A stretch of DNA of 64,000 bases. It comes from Allomuricauda sp. Lineage in GTDB: Bacteria > Bacteroidota > Bacteroidia > Flavobacteriales > Flavobacteriaceae. Both the position numbers and the translations under genes were made by a program. The stretch is taken from contig CP051244.1 of NCBI GenBank assembly GCA_017795045.1, positions 1,873,541-1,937,540 of the forward strand, written 5' to 3'. How positions within the stretch are numbered: position 1 is the stretch's first letter; every line of letters starts with the position of its first letter. Positions 18,878 to 28,066 of this stretch are shown in pieces. The notes below the pieces were generated by a model. The model was not told the origin of the DNA and did not search any database. It worked only from the letters and a program-made list of their open reading frames with translations.

Positions 18878-19426
18878 ATGAAACATTTTCGAGTAGCTCT
18901 GTTCTTCTTGGCATTGTTCTCCTTGGGTTCTGTGGAATATGCAGAGGCCCAGGTTCGAAGAACCCATCAGGAAAGGAGTGTCATCAAACGAAAGATTCGT
19001 AGGCATAACCGCAGGGTCGTCCGAAGGACTTTGAGGCGTTTGCCCGCCAACACTCGCCCCATTGTATTTAGAAAGGTTGCCTATTATCCCGTTCGGGGCA
19101 TGTACTACATCCAGCGAAAAGGAGTGTATGTAAGGGCTTTTCCTCCCCGTGGATTTCGCTTACGGTTGTTGCCCGCAACCGCTGTGGCCCTTACCGTGAG
19201 AGGTATGGCGTACAGTTATGCGGATGGGGTCTATTACCGCAAGGTCGAGGATGAATATGAGGTGACGCAACCTCCCATTGGTGCCGTTTTGGAAGAATTA
19301 CCCGAAGATGCCCGGGAAATAGATTTTGATGGGGTATCGGCCTATGAACTTAACGAGGCTGTTTATAAGGCCATTGAAGATGGCTATGAAGTAATCGATG
19401 TTCTGGAAGAGGAGCGCCAAGATTAG
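18878..19426 (+). CDS. DUF6515 family exported protein
   Basis: 182 aa with a signal peptide (ALFFLALFSLGSVEYAEAQ). Just after cleavage comes an extremely basic segment with many RR pairs (residues about 25-62), then repeated LPxxxxxIxFxGxxYxxxxGVYY units: LRRLPANTRPIVFRKVAYY, LLPATAVALTVRGMAYSY, LEELPEDAREIDFDGVSAY. These are the short tandem beta-repeats of DUF6515, a Bacteroidota family of unknown function, probably periplasmic. The arginine-rich head could bind phosphates of lipopolysaccharide or nucleic acid; that is inference. It sits 89 bases after yidC and is followed by a hairpin. Confidence 0.82.
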   Translation: MKHFRVALFFLALFSLGSVEYAEAQVRRTHQERSVIKRKIRRHNRRVVRRTLRRLPANTRPIVFRKVAYYPVRGMYYIQRKGVYVRAFPPRGFRLRLLPATAVALTVRGMAYSYADGVYYRKVEDEYEVTQPPIGAVLEELPEDAREIDFDGVSAYELNEAVYKAIEDGYEVIDVLEEERQD

Positions 19427-19454
19427 TTTTGGAGCTTTGGAGAAAGTCAAAAAA

Positions 19455-19483
19455 AAACTCCCTCAAAAACTTTGGGGGAGTTT
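19455..19483. terminator. Hairpin terminator after the DUF6515 gene
   Basis: AAACTCCC/GGGAGTTT stem, 29 bases after the plus-strand stop. The better T-run is on the minus strand (nine Ts), so it also backs up termination of the fasciclin gene. Confidence 0.65.
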
Positions 19484-19633
19484 CCACTTGTAGGTGTAGT
19501 TTGGAAAGATTTGGGACTTCAAAGATGCGGCATTGCTATCGGGAAAAAAATAAATAGTTGTAAAAACGGGGGTTTTGTATGGTAAAAGAATCCCTTTTGA
19601 TGTGTCATCGATGAACGGTATATATGTATCGAT

Positions 19634-19669
19634 AAAAAGCTCCCAAGAACAGTTCCTTGGGAGCTTTTT
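19634..19669. terminator. Intrinsic terminator of the fasciclin gene
   Basis: A perfect 14-bp stem AAAAAGCTCCCAAG/CTTGGGAGCTTTTT located 25 bases past the fasciclin stop, symmetric enough to act on both strands. Confidence 0.85.
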
Positions 19670-19693
19670 CGTAGTAACCAGCCTGCTTGAATA

Positions 19694-21565
19694 TTAGTTG
19701 CTCGTATCTGGGACAAGTACGCCGTCCAAGACATGGATCACACCATTGATGGCCTGTACGTCAACGGCATCAATACCTATGCCCATATTTCCTGAACCAT
19801 CGGTCACATCGGCTATATTGTCTCCTGTTCCAGGCAGGTTGATGGTAATGGCATCCCCTTCCAGGGTTGTGGCCATGATACCATCGGTTAAATCCCCGGA
19901 ACGTACATTAGCGCCTGCAACAACGTGGTGCTGTAGAATTGGAATCAAATCCGCTTCGGCCGGAATCGCTGGTAGTGCGGCAAAAGCATCATTGGTTGGG
20001 GCAAATACGGTGAAGGGGTCATCTCCAGCTCCATCTTGTGCCGAGAGAACACTCACAAAATCCGTACTGGGAGTAAGCTCGGTCAGTGCCTGTACCAAAG
20101 TAGAGAAATTAGGGTCTGCCACGGCAAAAGTCACCACAGTTGGAAGGTCGATTACCGCATCCACGGCATGGATTACCCCGTTGGTGGCCACAATGTCGGC
20201 GATAGCAACATTACTCACTCCATTTAAGGTCACCCCATCATCCGTATTGATGTACAAGCTTAAATTTTCATCCGTATCAAATTCTGCAGCGGTGTTCACA
20301 TAGGAGTTGGTCAATCCGGAAGAGAAGGCCGAAGCTCCCACAATCACGTGATTGGAAAGAATAGCGTTCAAATCGTTGGAGTTGGGATTGGTAAATGCTG
20401 CAAAAGCATCATTGACCGGTGCAAAAACGGTAAATTCTTCTTCTTCGTCGGACAGCAAATCCGTAAAGGTGGTGTTTCCACCATCCGTTAGGGCGGCCAA
20501 AAGAGAAGTAAGGTTTGGATTGGCCACGGCATGGTCTACAATATTGGGTAGATCAATAACGGCATCCACTACATGAACCACTCCGTTCAAGGCTTTCACA
20601 TCTGGAGTGACCACGGAGGATACCCCATTAAAGGTTACACCATCCGATGTGTCAAAGAAAATACTGATATTGGCATCTTGGGCTCCTCTTGCCAAGGTGG
20701 TGGTGTATCCAGAACCAAGACCTGTGAGGTCTGTACTGTACAAAGTACCCTCAATAACGTGGTTCAATAATATCTGGGTAAGTACTTCCACAGGGACATC
20801 TTCCAATGAAGCGCCATCCAAGAAAGTTTCAAAGGCCTCATCGGTTGGGGCGAGTACGGTAAAAGGACCGTCTCCCCTAAGCGCATTGGGCAAATCACCA
20901 TCTGCCGCCATAAGGGCAGCCACAAGATTTTCAAGATTTTCATTGCCTATGGCCAAATCCGTGATGGGAACCAAAATAATGTCCGCCAATTCGTCCAAGA
21001 TGGCTTGAGGCAGTAATACCTTATCTATAATATGTACCACTCCATTGGAAGTCTCCACATCTGCAGTAGTCACTTGGGCAGCTGTGCTGGTGGCATCGGA
21101 GATGAACACACCTCCATCGGTGCTTACGGTCAAGGTAGAGCCTTGAAGCGTGGTAATGGTCTGTCCATTGCTCAGGTCGGTGGACATTGCTGCGGTTCCA
21201 CTTACTACATGATAAGTAAGAATCACTGCCAATAAGTCTTGGAGCTGCTCTGAGCTAAAGTCATCCAAGGAATCAAAGCCGTCCAGTTGGGCCAGCAAAT
21301 CTGAAAAAGCAGCATTGGTAGGTGCAAAGACCGTGAAAGGCCCTTCACCACTCAAAGCACTAACCAAGTCATTGTTGGCGCTTTCATCGGCTTTTTGTAG
21401 GGCACTTACCAAGCTGCTCAGTTCTGCGGTGGCTTGTGCGGCTTCCACAATGGTTGTTGTGGTTTCTTCAGGAGGGGTCATTCCATTATCATCGTCCGAA
21501 CAGGATACGAACAATAAGGTAAGAATCATTAAGGGTAGTCGAATACATCTAATTAGTGCTTTCAT
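19694..21565 (-). CDS. Fasciclin (FAS1) lipoprotein with four FAS1 domains
   Basis: 623 aa. The lipobox FVSC followed by SDDD (acidic residues after the cysteine, as in surface-exposed flavobacterial lipoproteins) ends the signal peptide. Four FAS1 domains follow, at about 38-190, 195-335, 340-475 and 478-620. Each carries the H1 box as FTVFAPTNAAF, FTVLAPTDEAF, FTVFAPVNDAF or FTVFAPTNDAF, and the H2 box as GVVHIIDKVL, GVVHVVDAV, GVIHAVDAV or GVIHVLDGVL. FAS1 domains mediate adhesion at cell surfaces. In many bacteria such genes are linked to light or stress regulons, but nothing in this neighbourhood proves that. The gene is single, with two terminators behind it and a striking array of phased repeats in front. 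Confidence 0.93.
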   Translation of the reverse strand: MKALIRCIRLPLMILTLLFVSCSDDDNGMTPPEETTTTIVEAAQATAELSSLVSALQKADESANNDLVSALSGEGPFTVFAPTNAAFSDLLAQLDGFDSLDDFSSEQLQDLLAVILTYHVVSGTAAMSTDLSNGQTITTLQGSTLTVSTDGGVFISDATSTAAQVTTADVETSNGVVHIIDKVLLPQAILDELADIILVPITDLAIGNENLENLVAALMAADGDLPNALRGDGPFTVLAPTDEAFETFLDGASLEDVPVEVLTQILLNHVIEGTLYSTDLTGLGSGYTTTLARGAQDANISIFFDTSDGVTFNGVSSVVTPDVKALNGVVHVVDAVIDLPNIVDHAVANPNLTSLLAALTDGGNTTFTDLLSDEEEEFTVFAPVNDAFAAFTNPNSNDLNAILSNHVIVGASAFSSGLTNSYVNTAAEFDTDENLSLYINTDDGVTLNGVSNVAIADIVATNGVIHAVDAVIDLPTVVTFAVADPNFSTLVQALTELTPSTDFVSVLSAQDGAGDDPFTVFAPTNDAFAALPAIPAEADLIPILQHHVVAGANVRSGDLTDGIMATTLEGDAITINLPGTGDNIADVTDGSGNMGIGIDAVDVQAINGVIHVLDGVLVPDTSN

Positions 21566-21585
21566 GGGATTGTTGTTTTAAAAGT

Positions 21586-21658
21586 GTTTAACATTACGAA
21601 TATAAAGTTAAACAAAATAAATTAATTCTGTTTAACAATATTTATAAAAAGTTTAACA
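21586..21658. promoter_or_regulatory. Phased GTTTAACA repeat array upstream of the fasciclin gene
   Basis: Four octamers, GTTTAACA (21586), GTTAAACA (21607), GTTTAACA (21630) and GTTTAACA (21651), start 21, 23 and 21 bases apart, i.e. two helical turns. They surround a minus-strand -7-like element CGAATATA (21597-21604; TATATTCG on the gene strand). This placement covers the transcription start, the -10 to -30 zone and the upstream region, as expected for a cooperatively bound regulator. Confidence 0.65.
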
Positions 21659-21741
21659 AAATGGATTTTGATTTTGTGCTGAAGGTTACGATTCCAATTT
21701 TGTGGGCATGTCCCACAGTAGTTTAAATGCCTGTTATTTTG

Positions 21742-21749
21742 TAATTTTG
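21742..21749 (+). promoter_or_regulatory. -7 promoter box TAATTTTG for mnmA
   Basis: Exact TAnnTTTG match 18 bases before the mnmA ATG at 21768. It rules out the longer upstream frame start, which precedes it. Confidence 0.6.
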
Positions 21750-21767
21750 CATCTTATTGATCATGCT

Positions 21768-22958
21768 ATGAAAAAGGTGGTTATCGGACTTTCCGGAGGA
21801 GTGGATTCAAGTGTCTCAGCCTATCTCTTAAAAGAACAGGGTTACGAGGTTATTGGCCTTTTTATGAAGAATTGGGTAGATGATTCCGTAATCCTATCTG
21901 AGGAATGCCCATGGGTAGAGGATAGCAATGATGCACTCATTGTTGCTGAAAAGTTGGGGATTCCATTTCAAACGGTAGATTTGAGTGCAGAGTACAAAGA
22001 GCGTATTGTGGATTATATGTTCAGTGAATATGAAAAGGGAAGAACTCCTAATCCCGATGTGCTGTGCAATCGCGAGATAAAGTTTGATGTCTTCCTGAAA
22101 ATTGCACTACAGTTGGGTGCCGACTATGTGGCCACGGGCCATTATTGCAGAAAGGGCACTCTAAAAAATGCGGATGGTACCGAAACTTACCAATTATTGG
22201 CAGGGAAGGACGCAAACAAGGACCAGTCCTATTTTTTGTGTCAACTTTCGCAGGAACAACTTTCCAAAACCCTGTTTCCCATTGGGGAACTGACCAAGCC
22301 CGAGGTGCGAAAAATTGCCACTGAGAACGATTTGATCACGGCAGATAAAAAAGATTCCCAAGGCCTTTGCTTTGTGGGTAAGGTGCATCTGCCCGAATTT
22401 CTACAACAAAAACTCAAACCCAAAAAAGGGGTAATCGTTGAGGTCCCCCATACGGCCTCACAGTTTTCGGTAACGGCCCCAAGCTTTCAAAACAAGCAAG
22501 AAGAGCTGGCATTTAATGCGGAAAAGCCCATATATGCCCAAACTGATGGAAAGGTGGTAGGAGAACATCAAGGCGCCCATTATTTTACCATTGGGCAACG
22601 GAAAGGTTTAAATGTAGGAGGTACCAAGGAACCTTTGTTTGTGATTGAGACCGATGTGGACAAGAACATTATTTACACCGGGCAGGGGAAAACCCATCCC
22701 GGATTGTATCGCCATACCTTATTTGTTAAAGAGGACGAATTGCATTGGGTACGCCCAGATTTGGCCTTGGAGGAAGATGGGACCATGGAAGTCATGGCAA
22801 GGATACGGTACCGGCAACCCTTGCAAAAAGCCACCTTGTACAAAACAGAAACAGGGTTATACGTGGATTTTGAAGAAAAACAATCCGCCATTACCGAAGG
22901 TCAGTTTGTGGCTTGGTACATTGATGATGAATTGGTGGGGTCAGGAGTGATTTCATAG
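21768..22958 (+). CDS. mnmA: tRNA-specific 2-thiouridylase MnmA
   Basis: 396 aa from the ATG at [11 protein letters not shown]. It thiolates the wobble uridine U34 of Glu, Lys and Gln tRNAs. Seen: the PP-loop GLSGGVDSS at residues 7-15, the catalytic cysteines in [12 protein letters not shown] and in GLCFVGKVH, the tRNA-binding YVATGHYCR, and the beta-barrel end with [12 protein letters not shown]. The longer 418-aa reading starts upstream of the promoter box and adds a stretch with no family similarity, so it is rejected. It is divergent from the fasciclin gene. Very secure. Confidence 0.96.
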   Translation: MKKVVIGLSGGVDSSVSAYLLKEQGYEVIGLFMKNWVDDSVILSEECPWVEDSNDALIVAEKLGIPFQTVDLSAEYKERIVDYMFSEYEKGRTPNPDVLCNREIKFDVFLKIALQLGADYVATGHYCRKGTLKNADGTETYQLLAGKDANKDQSYFLCQLSQEQLSKTLFPIGELTKPEVRKIATENDLITADKKDSQGLCFVGKVHLPEFLQQKLKPKKGVIVEVPHTASQFSVTAPSFQNKQEELAFNAEKPIYAQTDGKVVGEHQGAHYFTIGQRKGLNVGGTKEPLFVIETDVDKNIIYTGQGKTHPGLYRHTLFVKEDELHWVRPDLALEEDGTMEVMARIRYRQPLQKATLYKTETGLYVDFEEKQSAITEGQFVAWYIDDELVGSGVIS

Positions 22959-23035
22959 ATTTGAATTTCTTGTATATTCGCCTTCTATTGATTTTATTTG
23001 ATTGACTGGAAAAGAGCCCTAATACCGAATATTGG

Positions 23036-23977
23036 ATGAGCAACAGAATCACTGAACTTTTCGGAATTGAATATCCAATCGTCCAAGCAGGGATGGTCTG
23101 GGCCAGCGGTTGGCGTTTGGCCTCCGCGGTTTCCAATGCAGGAGGTCTGGGGTTATTGGGGGCCGGGAGTATGTACCCTGATGTTTTGGAAGAGCACATC
23201 ATAAAATGTAAGAAGGCAACAGATAAACCTTTTGGGGTCAATGTTCCCATGCTGTACCCCGATATCGACAGATTGATGCAGATCATTGTGGACCATGGGG
23301 TGAAAATTGTGTTCACTTCCGCAGGAAACCCAAAGACATGGACCAGTTTTCTCAAAGAAAAAGGAATTACAGTGGTACATGTGGTGAGCAGTGTGAAGTT
23401 TGCCCTCAAGGCACAAGAAGCTGGCGTGGACGTCATAGTGGCCGAAGGCTTTGAAGCAGGAGGCCACAACGGTAGGGACGAGACCACGACCATGGTACTG
23501 ATTCCTTCGGTCAAGGAGAAAATAGAGATCCCAATCATTGCTGCCGGAGGTATTGCTAGCGGAAAAGCCATGTTGGCGGCCATGGTTTTGGGTGCGGATG
23601 GGGTCCAGATAGGCAGTCGTTTTGTAGCCAGTCCTGAAGCCTCATCCCATGAACTTTTTAAACAATGGGTGGTAAAGGCGCAGGAAGGTGATACCCAACT
23701 GACCTTGAAGGAATTGGCCCCGGTACGACTGTTGAAGAACAAATTTTTCCAAGATGTACAACAAGCGTATGCCCAAGGGGCTTCGGTAGAGGAATTAAAA
23801 ATACTGTTGGGCAGGGCTAGGGCCAAACGGGGCATGTTTGAAGGCGATATGGAGGAAGGGGAGTTGGAAATAGGCCAAGTGTCCGGTTTGATACATGACA
23901 TTACCCCCGCTGCGGAAATTGTCCGGGAAATGATGGCGGAATTCAACCTTGCCAAACAAAAAACACAAGAGTATTAG
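23036..23977 (+). CDS. NAD(P)H-dependent flavin oxidoreductase (nitronate monooxygenase family)
   Basis: 313 aa, TIM-barrel FMN enzyme of the 2-nitropropane dioxygenase/FabK-like family. Seen: the N-terminal GIEYPIVQAGMVWASG, GGLGLLGAG, VDVIVAEGFEAGGHNG (with the active-site histidine region) and the phosphate-binding IPIIAAGGIASG followed by GADGVQIGSRFVAS. The family oxidises alkyl nitronates or acts as an enoyl-ACP reductase; the distinction needs phylogeny. The sequence resembles the Bacteroidota nitronate monooxygenases rather than true FabK. It follows mnmA with a 77-base gap containing a TATATTCG element. Confidence 0.9.
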   Translation: MSNRITELFGIEYPIVQAGMVWASGWRLASAVSNAGGLGLLGAGSMYPDVLEEHIIKCKKATDKPFGVNVPMLYPDIDRLMQIIVDHGVKIVFTSAGNPKTWTSFLKEKGITVVHVVSSVKFALKAQEAGVDVIVAEGFEAGGHNGRDETTTMVLIPSVKEKIEIPIIAAGGIASGKAMLAAMVLGADGVQIGSRFVASPEASSHELFKQWVVKAQEGDTQLTLKELAPVRLLKNKFFQDVQQAYAQGASVEELKILLGRARAKRGMFEGDMEEGELEIGQVSGLIHDITPAAEIVREMMAEFNLAKQKTQEY

Positions 23978-24008
23978 AAGTTTAGCGGCTTAAATGCGCA
24001 ACTTTTCA

Positions 24009-24016
24009 TACTTTTA
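24009..24016 (+). promoter_or_regulatory. -7-like box TACTTTTA before the DUF2279-like gene
   Basis: One mismatch to TAnnTTTG, 7 bases before the ATG at 24024, in a 46-base gap. Confidence 0.4.
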
Positions 24017-24023
24017 ACCGCTC

Positions 24024-24494
24024 ATGAGAACACTAATCCCCACATTGGTCCTTTTTATGCTCGTTTCGCATGGATATAGTCAAGTGGAGCGAGACAAAGC
24101 ACTTCATTTTTTAGGAGGTAACCTATTTGGTCTGGCTGGAGCCGGTATAGCCAAACAAATGTCTGAGGGCAGCAGGGTGTGGACCTTTGTCGGTTCCGTA
24201 GCCGGAAGCGCCCTCGTTGGGGTGGCCAAAGAAGCTGTGGATGCTGGACAGCGCGAGAACGGTTGGGACAATGACGACTTGGCCGCCACCGTACTCGGAG
24301 GGGTCACGGTAGGGGTTACCATCGACCTTTTTTCCAAGAAGAGTGACAAGAAAAGGCTAAGGGGCAATTATGCATCCGCTCCCAAAAGAAAGTTGAGTTT
24401 CCCCAGCCGTAAAAAGAATTCCGAGGCATTGGTGTTACAGACCATGCCACTATCCCTGAACTCCCTGACACTTTTTCCAGCTATGGAAGAGTAA
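24024..24494 (+). CDS. YfiM/DUF2279-like exported protein
   Basis: 156 aa with a signal peptide ending VSHGYSQ. The mature start VERDKALHFLGGNLFGLAGAG, then KEAVDAGQRENGWDNDDLAATVLGG, matches the small YfiM-like proteins (DKxxHF ... KExxD ... DxxA). These carry two or three glycine-rich hydrophobic helices and may be envelope-associated; their function is not established. The last third is basic and disordered. It ends 11 bases before the stop of the convergent DUF58 gene. Confidence 0.75.
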   Translation: MRTLIPTLVLFMLVSHGYSQVERDKALHFLGGNLFGLAGAGIAKQMSEGSRVWTFVGSVAGSALVGVAKEAVDAGQRENGWDNDDLAATVLGGVTVGVTIDLFSKKSDKKRLRGNYASAPKRKLSFPSRKKNSEALVLQTMPLSLNSLTLFPAMEE

Positions 24495-24505
24495 GGAATT
24501 TGAAA

Positions 24506-25840
24506 TTAAATAAGTCCCCGAGCTTTTATTTCCAAGTATTTGTTGATGGTGCTGATGGTCAAATTTTCAGGCTTGGTCAAAATGGTTTGGATACCGTGTT
24601 TGCGCAGCTCGTTCACGATCAGCTTTTTTTCGTAGATAAACTTTTCTGCCATGGTCTGATCAAAAATTTGACGGACGGTTTCCGCCTTTTTATCTGCAAA
24701 TTCGTTAAGCTCCGTATTTTCAAAGAAAATGACCACTAATAAATGTTGCTTGGCCATGGCCAACAAATAGGGCAATTGTCGATGCAGGGCATCCAGCGTT
24801 TCAAAATTGGTGTAAAGTAAGAGTAGGCTACGCTGGTTCAGGTTCCGCTTCACATCAATATACAATCGGCTAAAATCACTTTCAATAAAATTGGTTTCCA
24901 GATTGTAAAGCGTTTCCAGGATGAGGTTCATCTGTGAGCTTCTCCGTTCGGCCACAACTCGATTTTCTATCTTGTTGCTAAAAGAGAACATGCCTGCCTT
25001 ATCCTGTTTTTTGAGTGCAATATTGCTGATGACCAAGGTGGCGTTGATGGCATAATCCAAAAGACTCAATCCATTGAAGGGCATTTTCATTACCCTTCCC
25101 TTATCGATAACCGAATAAATGGGCTGCGACTTTTCATCCTGGAACTGGTTCACCATCAACTGTCCCCGTTTCGCAGTGGCTTTCCAATTGATGTTGCGTA
25201 TATCATCACCCAAGACATAATCCTTGATCTGTTCAAACTCCATGGTGTGGCCGATACGTCTTATTTTTTTCAACCCATACTCATGAAGTCGATTGGTAAA
25301 TGCAATAAGGTCGTATTTCTGTAATTGCAAAAAAGAGGGATAAACCGGTACCTCTTGGGCTTGGTCAAAGCCATATTTTCTGGCCAGCAACCCAATGGGG
25401 GAGCTGGCAAAGAGGTTCAGGCTCCCAAAGGCATATACGCCCCTTTCGGTAGGCCGTAGTTGGTAATCGTATGTCTTGCTATTGCCCGAAGCTATTTTGC
25501 TGACAAGCCCAAAATCCCTTTTCTGGAACTGAAAGGGAATTTCATCAATGATTTTTACCACTACCTGAAAAAGATAGGTGTTGGTGACTTTCAAAAGAAT
25601 GGGGTTTTCGTCCCCATTGGAAAGTTTATCGGGGAGCACACGTTTCCCTTCAATTCTTCCTTTGGAAGCGAACAGTAACAATACATCAACAATAACAAAG
25701 AGAACCAATAGATAGAACAAAACCTTTACGGCGCCATACAGATTGGGTACCATGAAGGATACCAAAAAACCAACGATGATAGCGGTCAAGGCTATAAAGA
25801 ATCGTTTTTGCAGGTATATGGGCCTAAAAAGTTTCCTCAC
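24506..25840 (-). CDS. DUF58 domain membrane protein
   Basis: 444 aa. Two N-terminal membrane segments (about 14-31 and 36-55) are followed by a soluble domain. The DUF58 signature is clear: EFEQIKDYVLGDDIRNINWKATAKRG at about 202-227, then YSVIDKGRVMKM, and a von Willebrand A-like fold behind it. DUF58 proteins are nearly always partnered with MoxR ATPases, as here, where MoxR ends 7 bases upstream. The pair is thought to remodel or activate envelope proteins, but the client is unproven. It is the last gene of a six-gene minus-strand operon. The plus-strand gene on its other side converges on it. Confidence 0.92.
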   Translation of the reverse strand: MRKLFRPIYLQKRFFIALTAIIVGFLVSFMVPNLYGAVKVLFYLLVLFVIVDVLLLFASKGRIEGKRVLPDKLSNGDENPILLKVTNTYLFQVVVKIIDEIPFQFQKRDFGLVSKIASGNSKTYDYQLRPTERGVYAFGSLNLFASSPIGLLARKYGFDQAQEVPVYPSFLQLQKYDLIAFTNRLHEYGLKKIRRIGHTMEFEQIKDYVLGDDIRNINWKATAKRGQLMVNQFQDEKSQPIYSVIDKGRVMKMPFNGLSLLDYAINATLVISNIALKKQDKAGMFSFSNKIENRVVAERRSSQMNLILETLYNLETNFIESDFSRLYIDVKRNLNQRSLLLLYTNFETLDALHRQLPYLLAMAKQHLLVVIFFENTELNEFADKKAETVRQIFDQTMAEKFIYEKKLIVNELRKHGIQTILTKPENLTISTINKYLEIKARGLI

Positions 25841-25847
25841 AATTCGT

Positions 25848-26846
25848 CTATCTGGGGATTTCTATACTGTCCACAATTTGTTTCACCACCTGTTCCGAAG
25901 TCAGGCCCTCCATTTCCCGCTCCGGGGTGAGCATAATACGGTGCCCCAATACAGGACCAGCCACTTTTTTGATGTCGTCCGGGGTAATAAAATCCCTGCC
26001 GTTGATAGCGGCCAAGGCCTTGGAGGCATCCATAATGGCAATGGAAGCCCGTGGCGATGCCCCTAAATAGAGGTTGGCATTGGTCCGGGTATTGTCCACA
26101 ATTGAAGCGATATATTTTAATAGGTTCTTTTCCACCACAATCTCTTTGATGGTGCTCTGGTAACCCGCTATCTGTTGGGCCGATAGCAAGGCACTGACCA
26201 AGTCTTCCTCAATTCGGGTCTTTTGCTCGTGCTTGCTTTCCAAAATCTGTATTTCTTCCTCAAGGGATGGGTAGTTGACCTTGATCTTGAACAGGAAACG
26301 GTCCAATTGGGCTTCGGGCAGGCGATAGGTGCCTTCCTGCTCAATGGGGTTTTGTGTGGCGAATACCAAAAAGGGCGGTTCCATGGCATATTCCACCCCG
26401 TCCATGGTGATCTGTCGCTCCGCCATGGCCTCAAAAAGTGCCGCTTGGGTCTTGGCCGGGGCACGGTTGATTTCATCGATCAAGATGATGTTGGAGAACA
26501 AAGGCCCTTTTTTAAACTCAAACTCCGAGGATTTGAGGTTAAAGATGGAAGTCCCCAAAATATCACTGGGCATAAGGTCCGGCGTAAACTGTATCCGGCT
26601 AAAATCCACATCCATGGTCTTGGCCAGCAGTTTTGCGGTAACGGTCTTGGCCACGCCGGGAACCCCCTCGATCAGGGAATGCCCATTGGCCAAAATGGAA
26701 ATGATGAGCAGTTCGATCATGTCCTGTTGTCCGATGATGACCTTACCCAATTCGGATTTTATGCCAGAAACGGCTTCCTGCAGCTGGGTAAGATCTACCC
26801 GATTGCTGAATTGTAAGGCGTCGTCTTGTTGTTCGTTTTCTTCCAT
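25848..26846 (-). CDS. MoxR family AAA+ ATPase
   Basis: 332 aa. Walker A GVPGVAKT, Walker B IILIDEINRAPAK, sensor-1 FATQNPIEQEGTYRLPEAQLDRF, and the C-terminal lid with GASPRASIAIMDASKALA are all present, as in MoxR chaperone-like ATPases. It is cytoplasmic and works with membrane-tethered VWA/DUF58 partners. It starts 2 bases after the DUF4350 gene ends and stops 7 bases before DUF58 starts, so the three are co-transcribed. Confidence 0.95.
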   Translation of the reverse strand: MEENEQQDDALQFSNRVDLTQLQEAVSGIKSELGKVIIGQQDMIELLIISILANGHSLIEGVPGVAKTVTAKLLAKTMDVDFSRIQFTPDLMPSDILGTSIFNLKSSEFEFKKGPLFSNIILIDEINRAPAKTQAALFEAMAERQITMDGVEYAMEPPFLVFATQNPIEQEGTYRLPEAQLDRFLFKIKVNYPSLEEEIQILESKHEQKTRIEEDLVSALLSAQQIAGYQSTIKEIVVEKNLLKYIASIVDNTRTNANLYLGASPRASIAIMDASKALAAINGRDFITPDDIKKVAGPVLGHRIMLTPEREMEGLTSEQVVKQIVDSIEIPR

Positions 26847-26848
26847 GG

Positions 26849-28066
26849 TTACAGCTTAAATGCGTTTATTTTTTTATTGAGTTCTATGCTATCTTGCTCA
26901 GTATGGGTTTTCTTTTGTTTCAGATGGAGGATAAATTCAATCAAACCCTTGGTCTCCTCCATATTTTTTCCGGCCCGGGATGCCAAAACCTGAATGGTTT
27001 TTTCGCTGAGTGTACTTGTATCGATATGGTATCGACTTCTCAAATGGGCTAGAAAATAGTTTATTTTTTTGTGGACCAGGTCCGTGTAATCCTTGTTTTG
27101 ATGATATAATGACCCAATCGCTTGGGCAAACTCCACCGAGGAATTTTTTAAAGGTTCAATGACCGGAATGATGCGTTGTTCCCGTTTTCCGCGAAACAGT
27201 ACAAAAACCAAAATGCCCAAAATGGACAAATAGTAGGCCCATTTTAGCGAGGCCTGTGTCAGCACAAAGCGCATGGGGGAATCAATGATGATACGGCCTG
27301 CTTTTTTATAGTTGTCCCAAAAGAGTTGCTGGTTATCCTCCAAATAAGAGAAGGTGTAGGAGGCATAGTCTTGGTTCCCTTTTAGCATATAGTAATTGGA
27401 GTAGGCCTGTGGGGTGGTATTGATGATAAAGTTACCCTTCCCAAATCGGGTTTTGATGAAATTGGGCTTGGTGACCTTTTCATCGGGTTGTCCTTCCAAA
27501 AAGTTTTCCTTGGTGTAGGTGATATGCCCCAAGATGGTGGTGTTGATGGAATCCACACTGGTAAAATGGGAATTGAAGATACCTCTGGACAATTCAAATT
27601 TCTTGGTGTTGAAGTTGGAATGGGTCAAATTGAGCACAGCGGTTCCCTCTTTGAGGGAGTAATCGGAACCAATGCCAATATTCAGGGTATCCATCAAGGG
27701 CCAACCAAAACCCGTGGCTGCCATAAACACCGTATTCCCTTGGTGTACGTAGTCCAAAAGTTGATGGGTTTCCTGTTCGTCCAAGTCCACATATTCGTTG
27801 ATGAGGATATAATTGGACGACAATAGGGTATCCCTTTCCACTAAGGCATCATACACACTTTCCTGAACGGTTTCAATGCTGCTGTTGGGGAAAATGTTGG
27901 GCAGTTCGGAATAAAGGACGTAGCACCCAAAAGGAATTTTGTCCACCGCCGTGTAGGAAGGCCTCCAGTTGATGGGTTTGGGCCGTACCATTTCCGTGAT
28001 GATGATGCCCAGAACCACCAAGGCAAATAGAGCAATGACTATTTTTGATTTCCGGTCCATGGTCAT
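26849..28066 (-). CDS. DUF4350 domain membrane protein
   Basis: 405 aa (403 if the second ATG is used). One N-terminal membrane anchor (IVIALFALVVLGIIITEMV) is followed by an extracytoplasmic domain (about 30-270) with YVDLDEQETHQLLDYVHQGN and GFGWPLMD, which is the GATase-like DUF4350 fold. A second membrane segment (YLSILGILVFVLFRG, about 280-295) leads to a cytoplasmic tail of about 110 residues. Function is unknown. DUF4350 proteins travel with MoxR, DUF4129 and SpoIIM-like genes. It overlaps the previous gene by ATGA (28063-28066). Confidence 0.85.
   Translation of the reverse strand: MTMDRKSKIVIALFALVVLGIIITEMVRPKPINWRPSYTAVDKIPFGCYVLYSELPNIFPNSSIETVQESVYDALVERDTLLSSNYILINEYVDLDEQETHQLLDYVHQGNTVFMAATGFGWPLMDTLNIGIGSDYSLKEGTAVLNLTHSNFNTKKFELSRGIFNSHFTSVDSINTTILGHITYTKENFLEGQPDEKVTKPNFIKTRFGKGNFIINTTPQAYSNYYMLKGNQDYASYTFSYLEDNQQLFWDNYKKAGRIIIDSPMRFVLTQASLKWAYYLSILGILVFVLFRGKREQRIIPVIEPLKNSSVEFAQAIGSLYHQNKDYTDLVHKKINYFLAHLRSRYHIDTSTLSEKTIQVLASRAGKNMEETKGLIEFILHLKQKKTHTEQDSIELNKKINAFKL

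Noticed and set aside
20036-20303. Repeats inside the fasciclin gene as a DNA repeat array
   Set aside because: They are explained by the repeated FAS1 domains of the protein.
19698-21581. Long plus-strand frames opposite the fasciclin gene
   Set aside because: They mirror repeated FAS1 codons (serine/alanine/threonine-rich) and have no family features; shadow frames.
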